64,000 bases of DNA from Actinoallomurus purpureus (GTDB lineage: Bacteria > Actinomycetota > Actinomycetes > Streptosporangiales > Streptosporangiaceae), in NCBI RefSeq assembly GCF_024055795.1, contig NZ_JAMXMY010000020.1, positions 62,001-126,000 on the forward strand. Reading direction: 5' to 3'. The position numbers and the translations under genes were made by a program. The notes beneath the pieces were generated by a model. The model searched no databases. It was given only the letters and a program-made list of their open reading frames with translations, and was not told the DNA's origin. This document shows, in pieces, positions 7,621 to 15,624 of the stretch. How positions within the stretch are numbered: position 1 is the first letter of the stretch; each line of letters starts with the position of its first letter.

Positions 7621-8655
7621 TCAGGGCTCGATGGTGACTTTGATCGCGGTGCCTTGGGACACGATGTCGATGCCCTTCAGCACGTCGGTCAGGGGGAGGT
7701 GGTGGGTGATCAGGTCGGTGACGGGCACGGCGCCGGTGGCGATGAGGTCCAGGGCGCGGGCGTTGTGGGCGGGGCTGGATCCGTTGGCGCCGACGATCGT
7801 CAGCTCGCGGTAGTGCACGAGGTTGGAGTCGAGGGCGATGATCGGGTTGTCCTTGGGCAGCCCGCCGAAGAAACTGATCCGGCCCTGGCGTGCGGTCATC
7901 TGCAGGGCCTGTTCCTGGGCGGCGCCGGAGGCCGCTGCGGTGATGACCACGTCGGCGCCGCGGCCGTTGGTCAGCTTCAGCACCTGGTCGACGACGTCGG
8001 CACCGGTCAGTGCGGCGTCGGGGTGTACCCGTTCGGCGGACATGGCCAGGCGTTCGGCGTTGAGGTCGGCCAGGAAGATCCGTGCGGCGCCGCGGGAGCG
8101 GGCCAGGCGGACGTGCAGGCAGCCGATCGGCCCGGCGCCGATCACCACAACATCGTCGCCCTCCCCCACGCGGGCCAGCTCCTGGCCGTTGAGGACGCAG
8201 GCGAGCGGCTCGGCGACGGAGGCCTCGGCGAAGCCGACGCCGTCGGGGATGCGGTTCAGGCCGTCGACGGCCAGAACCTTGGCGGGCACGATGGTGTACT
8301 CGGCGAAGCCGCCGTCGTAGTGGTAGCCCATCGACTCCTGGTTCGGGCACACGGTCATGTGCCCGCGACGGCACTCCTCGCAGTGCCCGCAGGGGATCGC
8401 GGCGATCACCTGCACCCGGTCCCCGGGCCGCCACCCGGTCACGCCGTCGCCGACCTCGGCGATCTCGCCGGCGATCTCGTGGCCCATGACGCGGGGCGGG
8501 CGGATGTGGTGGTGGCCGTACTTGGAGATCTTGACGTCGGTGCCGCAGGTGGAGCAGTTCCGCACCCGGATCTTGACCTCACCGGGCCCCGGCGACGGCT
8601 CGGGCGCATCCTCCAGGCGGATGTCTCCGGGGGCGTGGAATCGGGCGACCTTCAC
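7621..8655 (-). CDS. Zinc-dependent medium-chain alcohol (polyol or polyol-phosphate) dehydrogenase
   Basis: The 344-residue protein belongs to the sorbitol/threonine dehydrogenase branch of the MDR family. Visible are the catalytic zinc ligands (NCSTCGTDVK and GHEIAGEIAEVGDGV), the four-cysteine structural zinc lobe (CGHCEECRRGHMTVC) and a Rossmann NAD-binding loop (VVIGAGPIGCLH). It oxidises a secondary alcohol with NAD(P)+. Lying inside a hexitol PTS operon, its substrate is probably the imported hexitol phosphate, giving a ketose phosphate. The usual mannitol-1-phosphate dehydrogenase is from another family, so this is a non-orthologous solution. GTG start, with AGGAGG seven bases upstream; its start overlaps the EIIA stop by four bases. 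Confidence 0.85.
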   Translation of the reverse strand: MKVARFHAPGDIRLEDAPEPSPGPGEVKIRVRNCSTCGTDVKISKYGHHHIRPPRVMGHEIAGEIAEVGDGVTGWRPGDRVQVIAAIPCGHCEECRRGHMTVCPNQESMGYHYDGGFAEYTIVPAKVLAVDGLNRIPDGVGFAEASVAEPLACVLNGQELARVGEGDDVVVIGAGPIGCLHVRLARSRGAARIFLADLNAERLAMSAERVHPDAALTGADVVDQVLKLTNGRGADVVITAAASGAAQEQALQMTARQGRISFFGGLPKDNPIIALDSNLVHYRELTIVGANGSSPAHNARALDLIATGAVPVTDLITHHLPLTDVLKGIDIVSQGTAIKVTIEP

Positions 8656-9098
8656 TGGGGAACCTCCTGTGCGGCCGGCTGCAGCAGCCGGATCACCTCA
8701 TCGACGTTCGCGCTCTCTCGCAGCGCGCGGGCGCTGTCCGGATCGAGCAGGATCTGGGCCAGCTCTGAGAGCAGCCGGACGTGCCCATCACCTTTGGCGG
8801 CGATCCCGACGCACAGCTTCACCAGGTGCCCGTCCCAGTCGACTCCGTCGGGGAAGCGCAGCACGCAGATCGCGTCGTGGCGTACGGCGTCCTTGCCGGC
8901 GAGCGTGCCGTGCGGGATGGCCACGCCCTCCCCCACGTAGGTCGGGACCGAACGCTCCCGTTCGACCATCGCGTCGATGTACGAGGCGTCGACCGCCCCC
9001 ACGCCCTCGAGTGCGTGTCCGCATTGGCGGATCGCATCGTCCCGGTCGGCCGCGACCGCATCCAGGCGTATCGCGGCGCGATCGAGCAGGTCAGGCAT
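8652..9098 (-). CDS. PTS EIIA component, mannitol/fructose type
   Basis: The 148-residue protein matches the EIIA-2 domain: it is phosphorylated by HPr on His63 in the motif GEGVAIPHGT and passes phosphate to EIIB. A second conserved block (AICVLRFPDGVDWDG) and the C-terminal helix (LSELAQILLDPDSARALRES) are also family features. It stands as a separate gene rather than being fused to EIIB or EIIC. Start and stop overlap neighbours by eight and four bases. Confidence 0.9.
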   Translation of the reverse strand: MPDLLDRAAIRLDAVAADRDDAIRQCGHALEGVGAVDASYIDAMVERERSVPTYVGEGVAIPHGTLAGKDAVRHDAICVLRFPDGVDWDGHLVKLCVGIAAKGDGHVRLLSELAQILLDPDSARALRESANVDEVIRLLQPAAQEVPQ

Positions 9099-9399
9099 TG
9101 ATCTCGCTCCCGTTCTTGATCGCGTTCACCAGGCGGGTCACCGCCGGGTCGCCCAGGAACACCTGGAAGGTGATGATCGGGGTGTCCGGGGCCGAGGCCT
9201 TGGCCCGCGCGCCCAGCCCGGCGTGACAGACCACGACGTCCGCGTCGCCGGGGATGGAGTTGACCGGGGTGTGCTCCACGGTGACCGCGGACTTCCGCAG
9301 TTCCTTGCGCAGCTGGCTGGCCAGCATGACGCTGCTGCCCATGCCCGCGTCGCAGGCCACGATGAGCTTCTTGACGTCCTTACCGTTCATCTTCCTCAC
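9091..9399 (-). CDS. PTS EIIB component, mannitol type
   Basis: The 102-residue protein has the phosphocysteine loop KKLIVACDAGMGSSVMLAS, with Cys16 as the phosphate carrier between EIIA and the sugar bound to EIIC. The following strand and helix pattern (HTPVNSIPGDADVVVCHAGL) is typical of MtlA-type EIIB. In many bacteria this domain is fused to EIIC; here it is free. The GTG chosen overlaps the EIIC stop by four bases; an ATG nine bases downstream is an equally reasonable start. Confidence 0.9.
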   Translation of the reverse strand: MRKMNGKDVKKLIVACDAGMGSSVMLASQLRKELRKSAVTVEHTPVNSIPGDADVVVCHAGLGARAKASAPDTPIITFQVFLGDPAVTRLVNAIKNGSEINA

Positions 9400-10574
9400 G
9401 CTTCCTGGGGTTCGGGGCGGGCGGCGGGCCGCTCGACGTCACCGGCCGTGCTCTCCGGGGCCGGCTCCTCATTCACCACGGCACTCCCATCTTCGGCGGT
9501 CTCCTCCACGGCCTCGGACTCGGATTCGGCGAGCCGGCCGAAGCCCAGCAGCGCCGAGCCGACGGCGAAGGACACGGCTGCGGCGACGATCACGCCCGCG
9601 AAGACGCCGAACCAACCGCCCTTCGGAGTCTCGGCCGCGTACGCGAAGATGCTGCCCGGCGACGGGGTGGCGACCAGACCGGCACCGGTGATCATGAAGG
9701 TTCCGATGCCCGCGGCGCCGCCGGCGATGGAGGCGAGGATGAGCCGCGGCTTCATCAGCACGTACGGGAAGTAGATCTCGTGGATGCCGCCGAGGAACTG
9801 GATGACGATCGCGGCGGGCACGCTGGGCCGTAGCGCCTTGGGTCCGAACAGCAGGTAGGCCAGCAGGACGCCCAGGCCGGGACCGGGGTTGGACTCCAGC
9901 ATGAACAGGATCGACTTGCCGTGGTTCACGGCCTCGGCGACGCCGAGCGGTCCGAGTACGCCGTGGTTGACCGCGTTGTTGAGGAACAGCACCTTGGCCG
10001 GTTCGATCAGCACCGAGGCGAACGGCAGCAGATGATGGTGGATCAACCACTCGACGCCGTTGCCCGCCGCCGACGTCACCTGGCGGACGATGGGAGCGAC
10101 GCCCCAGACGCCGAAGACGGCCAGGGCACCGCCGATGATGCCCGCGGTGAAGTTGTCCACCAGCATCTCGAAGCCGGACTTGGTCCGGTCGGCCGTGAAT
10201 TCGTCGACCTTCTTCAGCACGTACGCCGCGAGCGGGCCGAGGATCATCGCGCCCAGGAACATCGGGATCTTGGCCCCGACGACGACGCCGACGGTGGCGA
10301 CCGCGCCGACGACGGCCCCGCGCTGGCCGTGGACCATCCGGCCGCCGGTGTAGCCGATGAGCACCGGAAGGAGCAGCGTGATGATCGGGTCGACGAGGGC
10401 GGCGAACTGCTTGTCGGGCAGCCAGCCGGTCGGGATGAACAGGGCGGTGATCAGGCCCCAGGCGATGAAGGCCCCGATGTTGGGCATCACCATCCCGGCC
10501 AGGTAGCCGCCCAGGCGCTGGATATGGGCCTTTATGCCGGTTCCGGTGACGGTGGGGGTGTACGCAGTGGCCAT
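9396..10574 (-). CDS. PTS EIIC permease component, mannitol type
   Basis: The 392-residue integral membrane protein has about eight hydrophobic segments and the signatures of mannitol permeases: IQRLGGYLAGMVMPNIGAF near the N-terminus, GGRMVHGQRGAVVGAVATVG, LFLNNAVNHGVLGPLG and LGGIHEIYFPYVLM. It binds and translocates the hexitol during phosphorylation. The last 50 residues form an acidic Glu/Pro tail, possibly a vestige of the linker to a once-fused EIIB. An AGGAGG site lies six bases before the ATG. Mannitol is the best guess for substrate; another hexitol is possible. Confidence 0.92.
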   Translation of the reverse strand: MATAYTPTVTGTGIKAHIQRLGGYLAGMVMPNIGAFIAWGLITALFIPTGWLPDKQFAALVDPIITLLLPVLIGYTGGRMVHGQRGAVVGAVATVGVVVGAKIPMFLGAMILGPLAAYVLKKVDEFTADRTKSGFEMLVDNFTAGIIGGALAVFGVWGVAPIVRQVTSAAGNGVEWLIHHHLLPFASVLIEPAKVLFLNNAVNHGVLGPLGVAEAVNHGKSILFMLESNPGPGLGVLLAYLLFGPKALRPSVPAAIVIQFLGGIHEIYFPYVLMKPRLILASIAGGAAGIGTFMITGAGLVATPSPGSIFAYAAETPKGGWFGVFAGVIVAAAVSFAVGSALLGFGRLAESESEAVEETAEDGSAVVNEEPAPESTAGDVERPAARPEPQEA

Positions 10575-10612
10575 GAGGGCCTCCTAATGAGTCGAGATCT
10601 GCGTAACGTCGG

Positions 10613-11563
10613 TCAGGCGATGAGCGACCGGCCGAGGTCCGGACGCGTATGGATGCGGACAATGTCGCGCCGGATGTCCTCGGGGCGCGGCATCCGGCTG
10701 GCGGGCAGGCACACTGCGGCGGCCCCCCACGCCAGCCCTTCGGCGAGCGCCGGGGCCCCCCGTGCTCCGGCGGCCAGGAATCCGGCGAGCAGCGCGTCGC
10801 CCGCGCCCACGGTGCTCCGCGGCGCGGCGACCGGCGCCTCGCCGATCGTCACTCCTTCCTCTTCGACGAGCACGGCGCCGTCCGCGCCGAGGCTCGCGAG
10901 TACGGTCCGGGCGCCGCGATCGCGCAGCTCCTCCGCCGCCTCGATGACGTCGCCCAAGCTGCCGACCGGGCGCCCGACGGCCTCGGCCAGCTCCTCACGG
11001 TTGGGTTTGACGAGAACGGGCTTCGCCTCCAGTGCCGCAAGGAGGGCGGGCCCGCTGGTGTCGACGGCGACCCGCACCCCGGCGGCGGTGAAGAACTCAC
11101 ACAACCGGGCGTAGATCTCAGTGGGCACGCCCGGCGGCAGGCTGCCGCACGTCACCACCCAGCTCGCGCCTTCGGTCGCGGCGAGCACCATGTCGGCGAC
11201 GGCGTCCAGCTCCGCCCGGGGCAGGGGCTCGCCCGGTTCGTTCAGCTTGGTGACGACGCCGTCGGGCTCGACGATCGTCACGTTCGAACGGGTCCGGCCT
11301 GCCACCGGCACCGCGCGGAGCGGTATGCCGTCGGTTTCCAGCAGGTGGACGAGCTGGTCCCCGTCCGCCCCACCAGCCGTCACCACCGCGACCGTCGGCA
11401 CGTCGTTCGCCAGCAGTGCGCGGGAGACGTTGACCCCCTTGCCGCCCGGGTCGAGCCGCACGGAGGTGGCGCGGATCACCGCACCCGTGACGAGGCGGTC
11501 GACCTCGATCGTGCGGTCCAGGCTCGGGTTGAGCGTCAGTGTGACGATCACGTGTTGGTTCAC
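10613..11563 (-). CDS. fruK: 1-phosphofructokinase (PfkB family)
   Basis: The 316-residue sugar kinase has the FruK/LacC N-terminus (TLTLNPSLDRTIEVDRL), the substrate loop DPGGKGVNVSRAL, VKPNREELAEAVGRPV and the catalytic anion-hole motif STVGAGDALLAGFLA with the base Asp. It would phosphorylate fructose 1-phosphate to the 1,6-bisphosphate (tagatose 6-phosphate is the main alternative). It is the first gene of the operon, 38 bases before EIIC. Start is GTG. Its presence with a mannitol-type permease and a dehydrogenase suggests a route that passes through a ketose 1-phosphate. Confidence 0.88.
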   Translation of the reverse strand: MNQHVIVTLTLNPSLDRTIEVDRLVTGAVIRATSVRLDPGGKGVNVSRALLANDVPTVAVVTAGGADGDQLVHLLETDGIPLRAVPVAGRTRSNVTIVEPDGVVTKLNEPGEPLPRAELDAVADMVLAATEGASWVVTCGSLPPGVPTEIYARLCEFFTAAGVRVAVDTSGPALLAALEAKPVLVKPNREELAEAVGRPVGSLGDVIEAAEELRDRGARTVLASLGADGAVLVEEEGVTIGEAPVAAPRSTVGAGDALLAGFLAAGARGAPALAEGLAWGAAAVCLPASRMPRPEDIRRDIVRIHTRPDLGRSLIA

Positions 11564-11567
11564 CGCC

Positions 11568-11593
11568 GTTTCGTCTGTGTTTCTATGTGTTTA
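11568..11593 (-). promoter_or_regulatory. Helically phased direct repeats in front of the phosphotransferase operon
   Basis: On the plus strand TGTGTTT occurs twice exactly ten bases apart, and GTTT cores occur three times with 11- and 10-base spacing. Seen on the coding strand this is AAACACA repeated on one face of the helix, immediately upstream of the fruK start. DeoR-family regulators commonly bind such phased direct repeats. The regulator is inferred, not shown. Confidence 0.5.
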
Positions 11594-11713
11594 CGCCCAC
11601 GTCCGTTGCATCGTCAAGGGGTAGCCCCGGACGTTCTTCCGTGAAGGACTGACCCCCCGGAGAGCCCGGGAACGGTCGCGTGGCGATCGGGGATCGCCTG
11701 CCCCAGACCTACG

Positions 11714-11902
11714 GGATTGATGGCGTGACGTGCGGAAATGTGACCTTGCAAGCGCGCCGATCGGGGGATCGCCATGGCCACGTACCTGCCGACTCCCATG
11801 CCACACGGATTGTCAATTCCGACGCCGATCAGCCTCTGCTCTTGTGATCAACCTCGATCGTGTGTTGAGGTATGGGCGCATTTTTGGTCATCCGTCGAGT
11901 AG
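11714..11902 (+). pseudogene. Relic of a GYD-gene block (degenerate upstream region and start)
   Basis: The leader resembles those of the two GYD genes downstream: an attgatggc element, GAAATGTGACCT, then GATCGGGGGATC before ATGGCCACGTACCTG (Met-Ala-Thr-Tyr-Leu). After those five codons similarity ends, and the frame continues for 42 residues without GYD-domain character. This looks like a decayed third copy. The remainder of the roughly 450-base gap between the fruK and MHYT genes holds the fruK promoter and AT-rich sequence with no other recognisable gene. Confidence 0.4.
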
Positions 11903-12017
11903 ATGTCTCAGTGACCGAAAACGCTAACTGAATGTAGTCAGTCATGCACGCCGCTACGTGCGGTGTCCAGTGCCTGACTATCGGCGATCACATTGGAGGC
12001 AGTTCGGCTTGGGGCAC

Positions 12018-12779
12018 ATGGAAAACGGGACGTACATACCCCTGATCGCTTATCTGATCTCATGCCTCGGCTGCGGGCTGGGCCTGGTCTGCACCACTCA
12101 AGCCCGGGTCGGCACGCGCGCTTCCCGAAACTTCTGGCTGGCCTTGTCAGCGGTGTCGATCGGCGGCACCGGAATATGGGGCATGCACTTCACTGGGATG
12201 CTCGGGGTCACGGTTCATGGTTCGCTGGTCAGGTGGGACGTCCCGTTGACGGCCGCAAGCCTCCTCATTGCCGTTGCGATTGTTGGAGTCGGTGTGTTCC
12301 TGGTCGGTTACGGCGCGCCCGGCCCGCGAACGCTGCTCTTGGCCGGCCTGATTACCGGATGCGGCGTCGCGGCGATGCACTATACGGGCATGGCAGCGAT
12401 GCGGATGCAGGGGTCGACCAGATACAGCGTCCCGCTTGTGGTGCTGTCCGTGGTGATCGCGGTTGGAGCGGCGACCGCGGCGCTGTGGATAACCAAAAAT
12501 GTCCGACGCAAATTGGCCATGGCCGCCGCAGTGCCGATCATGGGATTGGCTGTGTGCGGCATGCATTACACCGGTATGGCCGCCACCAGCGTGGCGTTGA
12601 ACGCCAATGCGCCGATGCCGGTCGGTGCGGAGACTTTGACTCTCTTCTGGCCCTTGACAATCTGGATAATTATTCTCCCTATCATTATCCTGATGGCCCT
12701 CGTGATGCTCCCCTCCGGGGAAGAAGTCCTCGAAAATCAGCACTACGAGGAAGTCATCGCCCGGCTGCACAATAAGTAG
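12018..12779 (+). CDS. MHYT-domain integral membrane sensor protein
   Basis: The 253-residue protein has about seven membrane helices and three MHYT-type motifs: GMHFTGM, AMHYTGM and GMHYTGM. In this family these His/Met residues near the outer membrane face are proposed to bind copper and sense oxygen, CO or NO. No GGDEF, EAL or kinase domain follows; the C-terminus is a short cytoplasmic tail, so it is a stand-alone sensor or transporter-like module. The ATG has only GGGG upstream. An in-frame TTG at 12009 is preceded by GGAGG with nine-base spacing and may be the true start. Confidence 0.88.
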   Translation: MENGTYIPLIAYLISCLGCGLGLVCTTQARVGTRASRNFWLALSAVSIGGTGIWGMHFTGMLGVTVHGSLVRWDVPLTAASLLIAVAIVGVGVFLVGYGAPGPRTLLLAGLITGCGVAAMHYTGMAAMRMQGSTRYSVPLVVLSVVIAVGAATAALWITKNVRRKLAMAAAVPIMGLAVCGMHYTGMAATSVALNANAPMPVGAETLTLFWPLTIWIIILPIIILMALVMLPSGEEVLENQHYEEVIARLHNK

Positions 12780-12864
12780 CGGACGAAGAATCGGGCCCAC
12801 TGGCCGTGCGGCCCGACCACCTGGGCCTTTCAGGCCCTCCGGCCTCCGCCGCACGAGCCCTGGA

Positions 12865-13108
12865 TTGACGGCATCGGGGGCGGGAATGTGACCTGATGAG
12901 CGCATTGATCGGGGGATCATCGTCATGGCTACCTACATGCTGCTCTGTAAGTGGACGGTCCTGGGCGCCTACCTGAGCATGGGGCGGTACGACCAAATCG
13001 TCCTCATCGAGGCACCCGACGATGAGGTCGCCGCCAAATTCGCGGTCTTCGTCGCCGGCCGCGGCTACGCCGAGACCGAGACGTTGCGCTGCTTCTCAAT
13101 GGACGAGA
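12865..13108 (+). repeat. Direct-repeat copy of the GYD block, carrying an 81-base deletion
   Basis: From TTGACGGCATC through the ribosome binding site and most of the coding sequence, this segment is nearly identical to 17138-17462, with the same 60-base distance from TTGACG to the ATG. The only large difference is an 81-base gap whose ends lie in a short repeat (GGACCTGGG versus GGTCCTGGG in the intact copy), which suggests slippage or recombination. Confidence 0.8.
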
Positions 13109-13125
13109 CGCTCAGTCTGCTGTGA
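12925..13125 (+). CDS. GYD-domain protein, internally deleted paralogue
   Basis: The 66-residue reading frame begins MATYMLLCKWTVLGAYLSMG and ends like its intact paralogue at 17198. Relative to that 93-residue protein it lacks 27 residues (the helix containing REVATLPDRVTEVTKSFEEM), removed exactly in frame. The signature GRYDQIVLIEAPDDEVAAKF is retained. GYD proteins are small ferredoxin-fold proteins of unknown biochemical role. Loss of the first helix probably prevents normal folding, so this may be a decaying copy even though the frame is open. GGGGG precedes the ATG at a plausible distance. Confidence 0.6.
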   Translation: MATYMLLCKWTVLGAYLSMGRYDQIVLIEAPDDEVAAKFAVFVAGRGYAETETLRCFSMDETLSLL

Positions 13126-13403
13126 GCCGCCACCCGATGGGCACCAGGACTGACAAAGGGGCACAGGGCCGGTCGGGGCAGGTCACCAAGAGCTCGAATG
13201 CCTCACCGGGGCGGATTACGGGACTCTTTTCCGGCCGGGGCGGCCGTCCTCGTTCTGCACTGTCCCGCCATACGAGAATTTTGCCGTCTGAGGGCACACC
13301 ACAAAACAAGGGGCCCTCCCCCGTCGGCGAAATTTAGGCATTATGTCGGGTCTCGCTCCGGCCGCAGCCCGCCCCGTCCAACCTCTCAGGCACTCTTAAG
13401 GCA

Positions 13404-14225
13404 TCAGGGACCATAGAAACCTTCGGCGAGTTTCCTGGCCGCGCCTTGAGGGTCGCTCGCCGGGTGCCAGTACTGCCGGTGTACGCCCCACACGAACGCT
13501 CCATCATTGATACCGACGACCTCATGGCGATGCGACCCGTAGGGAAATACGACACGGGTTCCTCTCGCCTCCTCATGGAGCGCCACGTGTGGAACCCGCA
13601 TCTTCTCGAGTTCGTTGACCAGCAGGTGTAGTTGCTCGTCACTCATGAGGATCATCCCATCGCCGGGGACGATGTCACCTGTAAGGTCACGCACAGCCGC
13701 GACCTGCAGCATCGGCCGCGTGGTCATCTCGAATCGGGCACCGGTATGACGGTGACCGATAACGATGGTGGACAGTTGCCGGAATCCGATGCTGCGGTAA
13801 TACGCTTGCAATTGGTCGTTGTGGCGGGAGCATTCAAGCCTGAGCAATGGCGTCCCGTGTCGCCATGCGCGGTCCACCGCCCAGTCGATGATCAGCCGTC
13901 CCAGCCCAACGCCGGCATGCGACCGCCGGACGGCCATACGATGCAGATACCAGGCGTCCGCGTCATCCCGCCAATAGGCCGGGTCAGGGTGGCGTTCGAG
14001 CGTGAAGGTCGCGACGGGGCCCGCCGTCCCGGTCGTCCAGATGAGAAAGACGCTGTTGGCCTCGATGCGCCGGCTGAGGGAGTAGGCACGGAAATCATCC
14101 GAGGAAAAATACGCGGGCCACTGGACGATTCCCTGGCTGTTCAACCACTCGGCTGCGTCGTTCAGGATCTCCAGCACATGGGGTAGGTCGTCGGGCAGAG
14201 CGGGAAGGATGGTGATCTCAGTCAT
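13404..14225 (-). CDS. GNAT-family N-acetyltransferase with an extra C-terminal domain
   Basis: Residues 1-165 form a GNAT domain: ITILPALPDDLPHVLEILND, the acetyl-CoA loop HRMAVRRSHAGVGLGRLIID (an R/Q-x-x-G-x-G/A type loop) and the terminal strand ECSRHNDQLQAYYRSIGFRQ. The remaining roughly 100 residues (from MILMSDEQLHLLVNELEKM to WHPASDPQGAARKLAEGFYGP) are not part of the acetyltransferase fold and were not recognised. It would acetylate a small amine or peptide N-terminus. The ATG follows GAGGAG at seven bases and overlaps the GntR gene stop by eight bases (ATGACTGA), so the regulator and enzyme form one unit. Confidence 0.8.
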   Translation of the reverse strand: MTEITILPALPDDLPHVLEILNDAAEWLNSQGIVQWPAYFSSDDFRAYSLSRRIEANSVFLIWTTGTAGPVATFTLERHPDPAYWRDDADAWYLHRMAVRRSHAGVGLGRLIIDWAVDRAWRHGTPLLRLECSRHNDQLQAYYRSIGFRQLSTIVIGHRHTGARFEMTTRPMLQVAAVRDLTGDIVPGDGMILMSDEQLHLLVNELEKMRVPHVALHEEARGTRVVFPYGSHRHEVVGINDGAFVWGVHRQYWHPASDPQGAARKLAEGFYGP

Positions 14226-14979
14226 CCGCACGCTCCTCGTACACGATGATCCATCGATCGGCCGGCAGGATGTTCACGGTGGCGCGTACGGGAATCGCGG
14301 TGTCATCCAAGCCGGTCCACCCGATGCGCGTGTGCACATGGACAGGGATGCCGGGATCCATGCCGAGGATGCGGCTCTCGTCGGCGGTCGGCATCCGGGC
14401 GGTGATCCGGTCATGCAGCCGCGGCTGCGGGTAGCCGAGGTCGGCCGCGATTCTGTTCGGACCGGGGTGCAGGTCCCGCTCTTCCATGATCGGGGTGCCG
14501 GCGAACAGCACCTTCGGCCAGTACGCGGTTGAGATCGCCCAGGGCTCGTCATCGACATATCGAAGGCGGTCGCGTATGGCGAACTCGGCATCGGGGTCGA
14601 GGTTCAGCAACGTCGTGATGTCGGCCGGCGCGGAGCCATGCCGGACGGTGAGCCGTTGGCTCGGGACACGTCCTTGCTCCCGAACGTCGGTGAACCAGAT
14701 GTCGAGCTCGGCATTACTGCGGCGTTTGGCCTTCTCGCTCGCCGTAGCGTAGTAGATCAACGGCGTTCGACTCGGAACCTCGTAGCCGAGGCCTTTGACC
14801 GAGCGGATGATGCCGAGATTCACCAGTTGCCCGAGCGCGCCGCGAATGGTGTTCCGACTGGCGCCATAGTGCTCGCCGAGTTCACGTTCGGATGGCAGCT
14901 TGCCATCGGCGAACTCACCGGCGCTGATTCTGGCGCGCAGGTCGGCGGCAATCTGCTCATACCTGGCCTGAAGGGGCAA
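14218..14979 (-). CDS. GntR/HutC-family transcriptional regulator
   Basis: The 253-residue protein has a GntR winged helix (YEQIAADLRARISAGEFADG, LPSERELGEHYGASRNTIRG) and a C-terminal UTRA effector domain (RLRYVDDEPWAISTAYWPKVLF ending RATVNILPADRWIIVYEE). Start: a TTG is preferred because GAGGGAGG lies six bases upstream and because it yields the family-typical length. A longer frame would run back through the operator repeats. It probably represses its own gene and the coupled acetyltransferase, with the acetyltransferase substrate or product as effector. Confidence 0.88.
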   Translation of the reverse strand: MPLQARYEQIAADLRARISAGEFADGKLPSERELGEHYGASRNTIRGALGQLVNLGIIRSVKGLGYEVPSRTPLIYYATASEKAKRRSNAELDIWFTDVREQGRVPSQRLTVRHGSAPADITTLLNLDPDAEFAIRDRLRYVDDEPWAISTAYWPKVLFAGTPIMEERDLHPGPNRIAADLGYPQPRLHDRITARMPTADESRILGMDPGIPVHVHTRIGWTGLDDTAIPVRATVNILPADRWIIVYEERADD

Positions 14980-15008
14980 AGGAGCCCTCCCTCTCTGGTA
15001 CTTGTGCC

Positions 15009-15071
15009 CAACGGTACCTACAAGTTCCTTGACAGGGCCAGACGCCTTGAGCCAACCTGTACCAACAAGTT
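15009..15071 (-). promoter_or_regulatory. Twin operator candidates upstream of the GntR gene
   Basis: Two 18-base imperfect palindromes lie 45 bases apart: AACCTGTACCAACAAGTT (arms AACCTGT and ACAAGTT) and CAACGGTACCTACAAGTT. They share the core GTACC-ACAAGTT and lie just upstream of the proposed TTG start, as expected for autoregulation by a GntR-family protein. Confidence 0.5.
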
Positions 15072-15258
15072 GGGACAGGCGAGCTGACACCCCGTCCACC
15101 AGCGGAAGGTCGTTGGTCGGTCACGAAGAATGACCGAAAACGCGGATGGTCGCCTGCCCCTCCCCAGGGCGAAGTCTCACCGGCTCCCCGAGATTCTGCC
15201 CGTGCCGTTCCGGCAGCCGGACAAACGCGGCTGCCGACGCGACGAGTAGGAGCATCCG

Positions 15259-15624
15259 ATGACCGCACCCCCACCGCACGCTGCAGAGGAACACCTTCAA
15301 CGGCTGGCGGCCGCACTGCGCACCCACGGCTTCACGGTGACGGTGTCGCCTCCCGCCCTTATCGCCCGCAATCCCGACACCGATGTGACATATCCGAAGG
15401 GCGCCACAACCGGTAACGGCCTGGCCCAGGAAGTCCTGCTTCGGGAGCAAGCAGGACAGCTGGCCTGGTGCTGGGTCTGGCCCGGCCTGCGACCGGCCCA
15501 GCACGGCGCACCGACGCCATCCCCGGAGATCGAGCCGATCGGCCCGGCCGAAGACATCACCAATACCGCCCGCCTGATCGCCAAGGTCATCAGGGTCGGC
15601 GAGCCGACAGGACCGACACAATGA
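15259..15624 (+). CDS. Conserved hypothetical small protein, first of a coupled pair
   Basis: The 121-residue soluble protein starts with a helical segment (HAAEEHLQRLAAALRTHGFT) then a strand-rich part with LIARNPDTDVTYPKG and CWVWPGL, and ends in a helix (ITNTARLIAKVIRVGEP). Similar small proteins occur in actinomycetes in accessory gene groups; no function is known to me. TAGGAG lies six bases before the ATG, and the stop overlaps the next start by four bases. Confidence 0.6.
   Translation: MTAPPPHAAEEHLQRLAAALRTHGFTVTVSPPALIARNPDTDVTYPKGATTGNGLAQEVLLREQAGQLAWCWVWPGLRPAQHGAPTPSPEIEPIGPAEDITNTARLIAKVIRVGEPTGPTQ

Noticed and set aside
5638-8940. A 1100-codon open frame on the plus strand opposite the phosphotransferase operon
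   Set aside because: It is a shadow of high-GC coding on the minus strand: low-complexity Arg/Ser/Ala composition, no domains, and the minus-strand genes carry all catalytic motifs.
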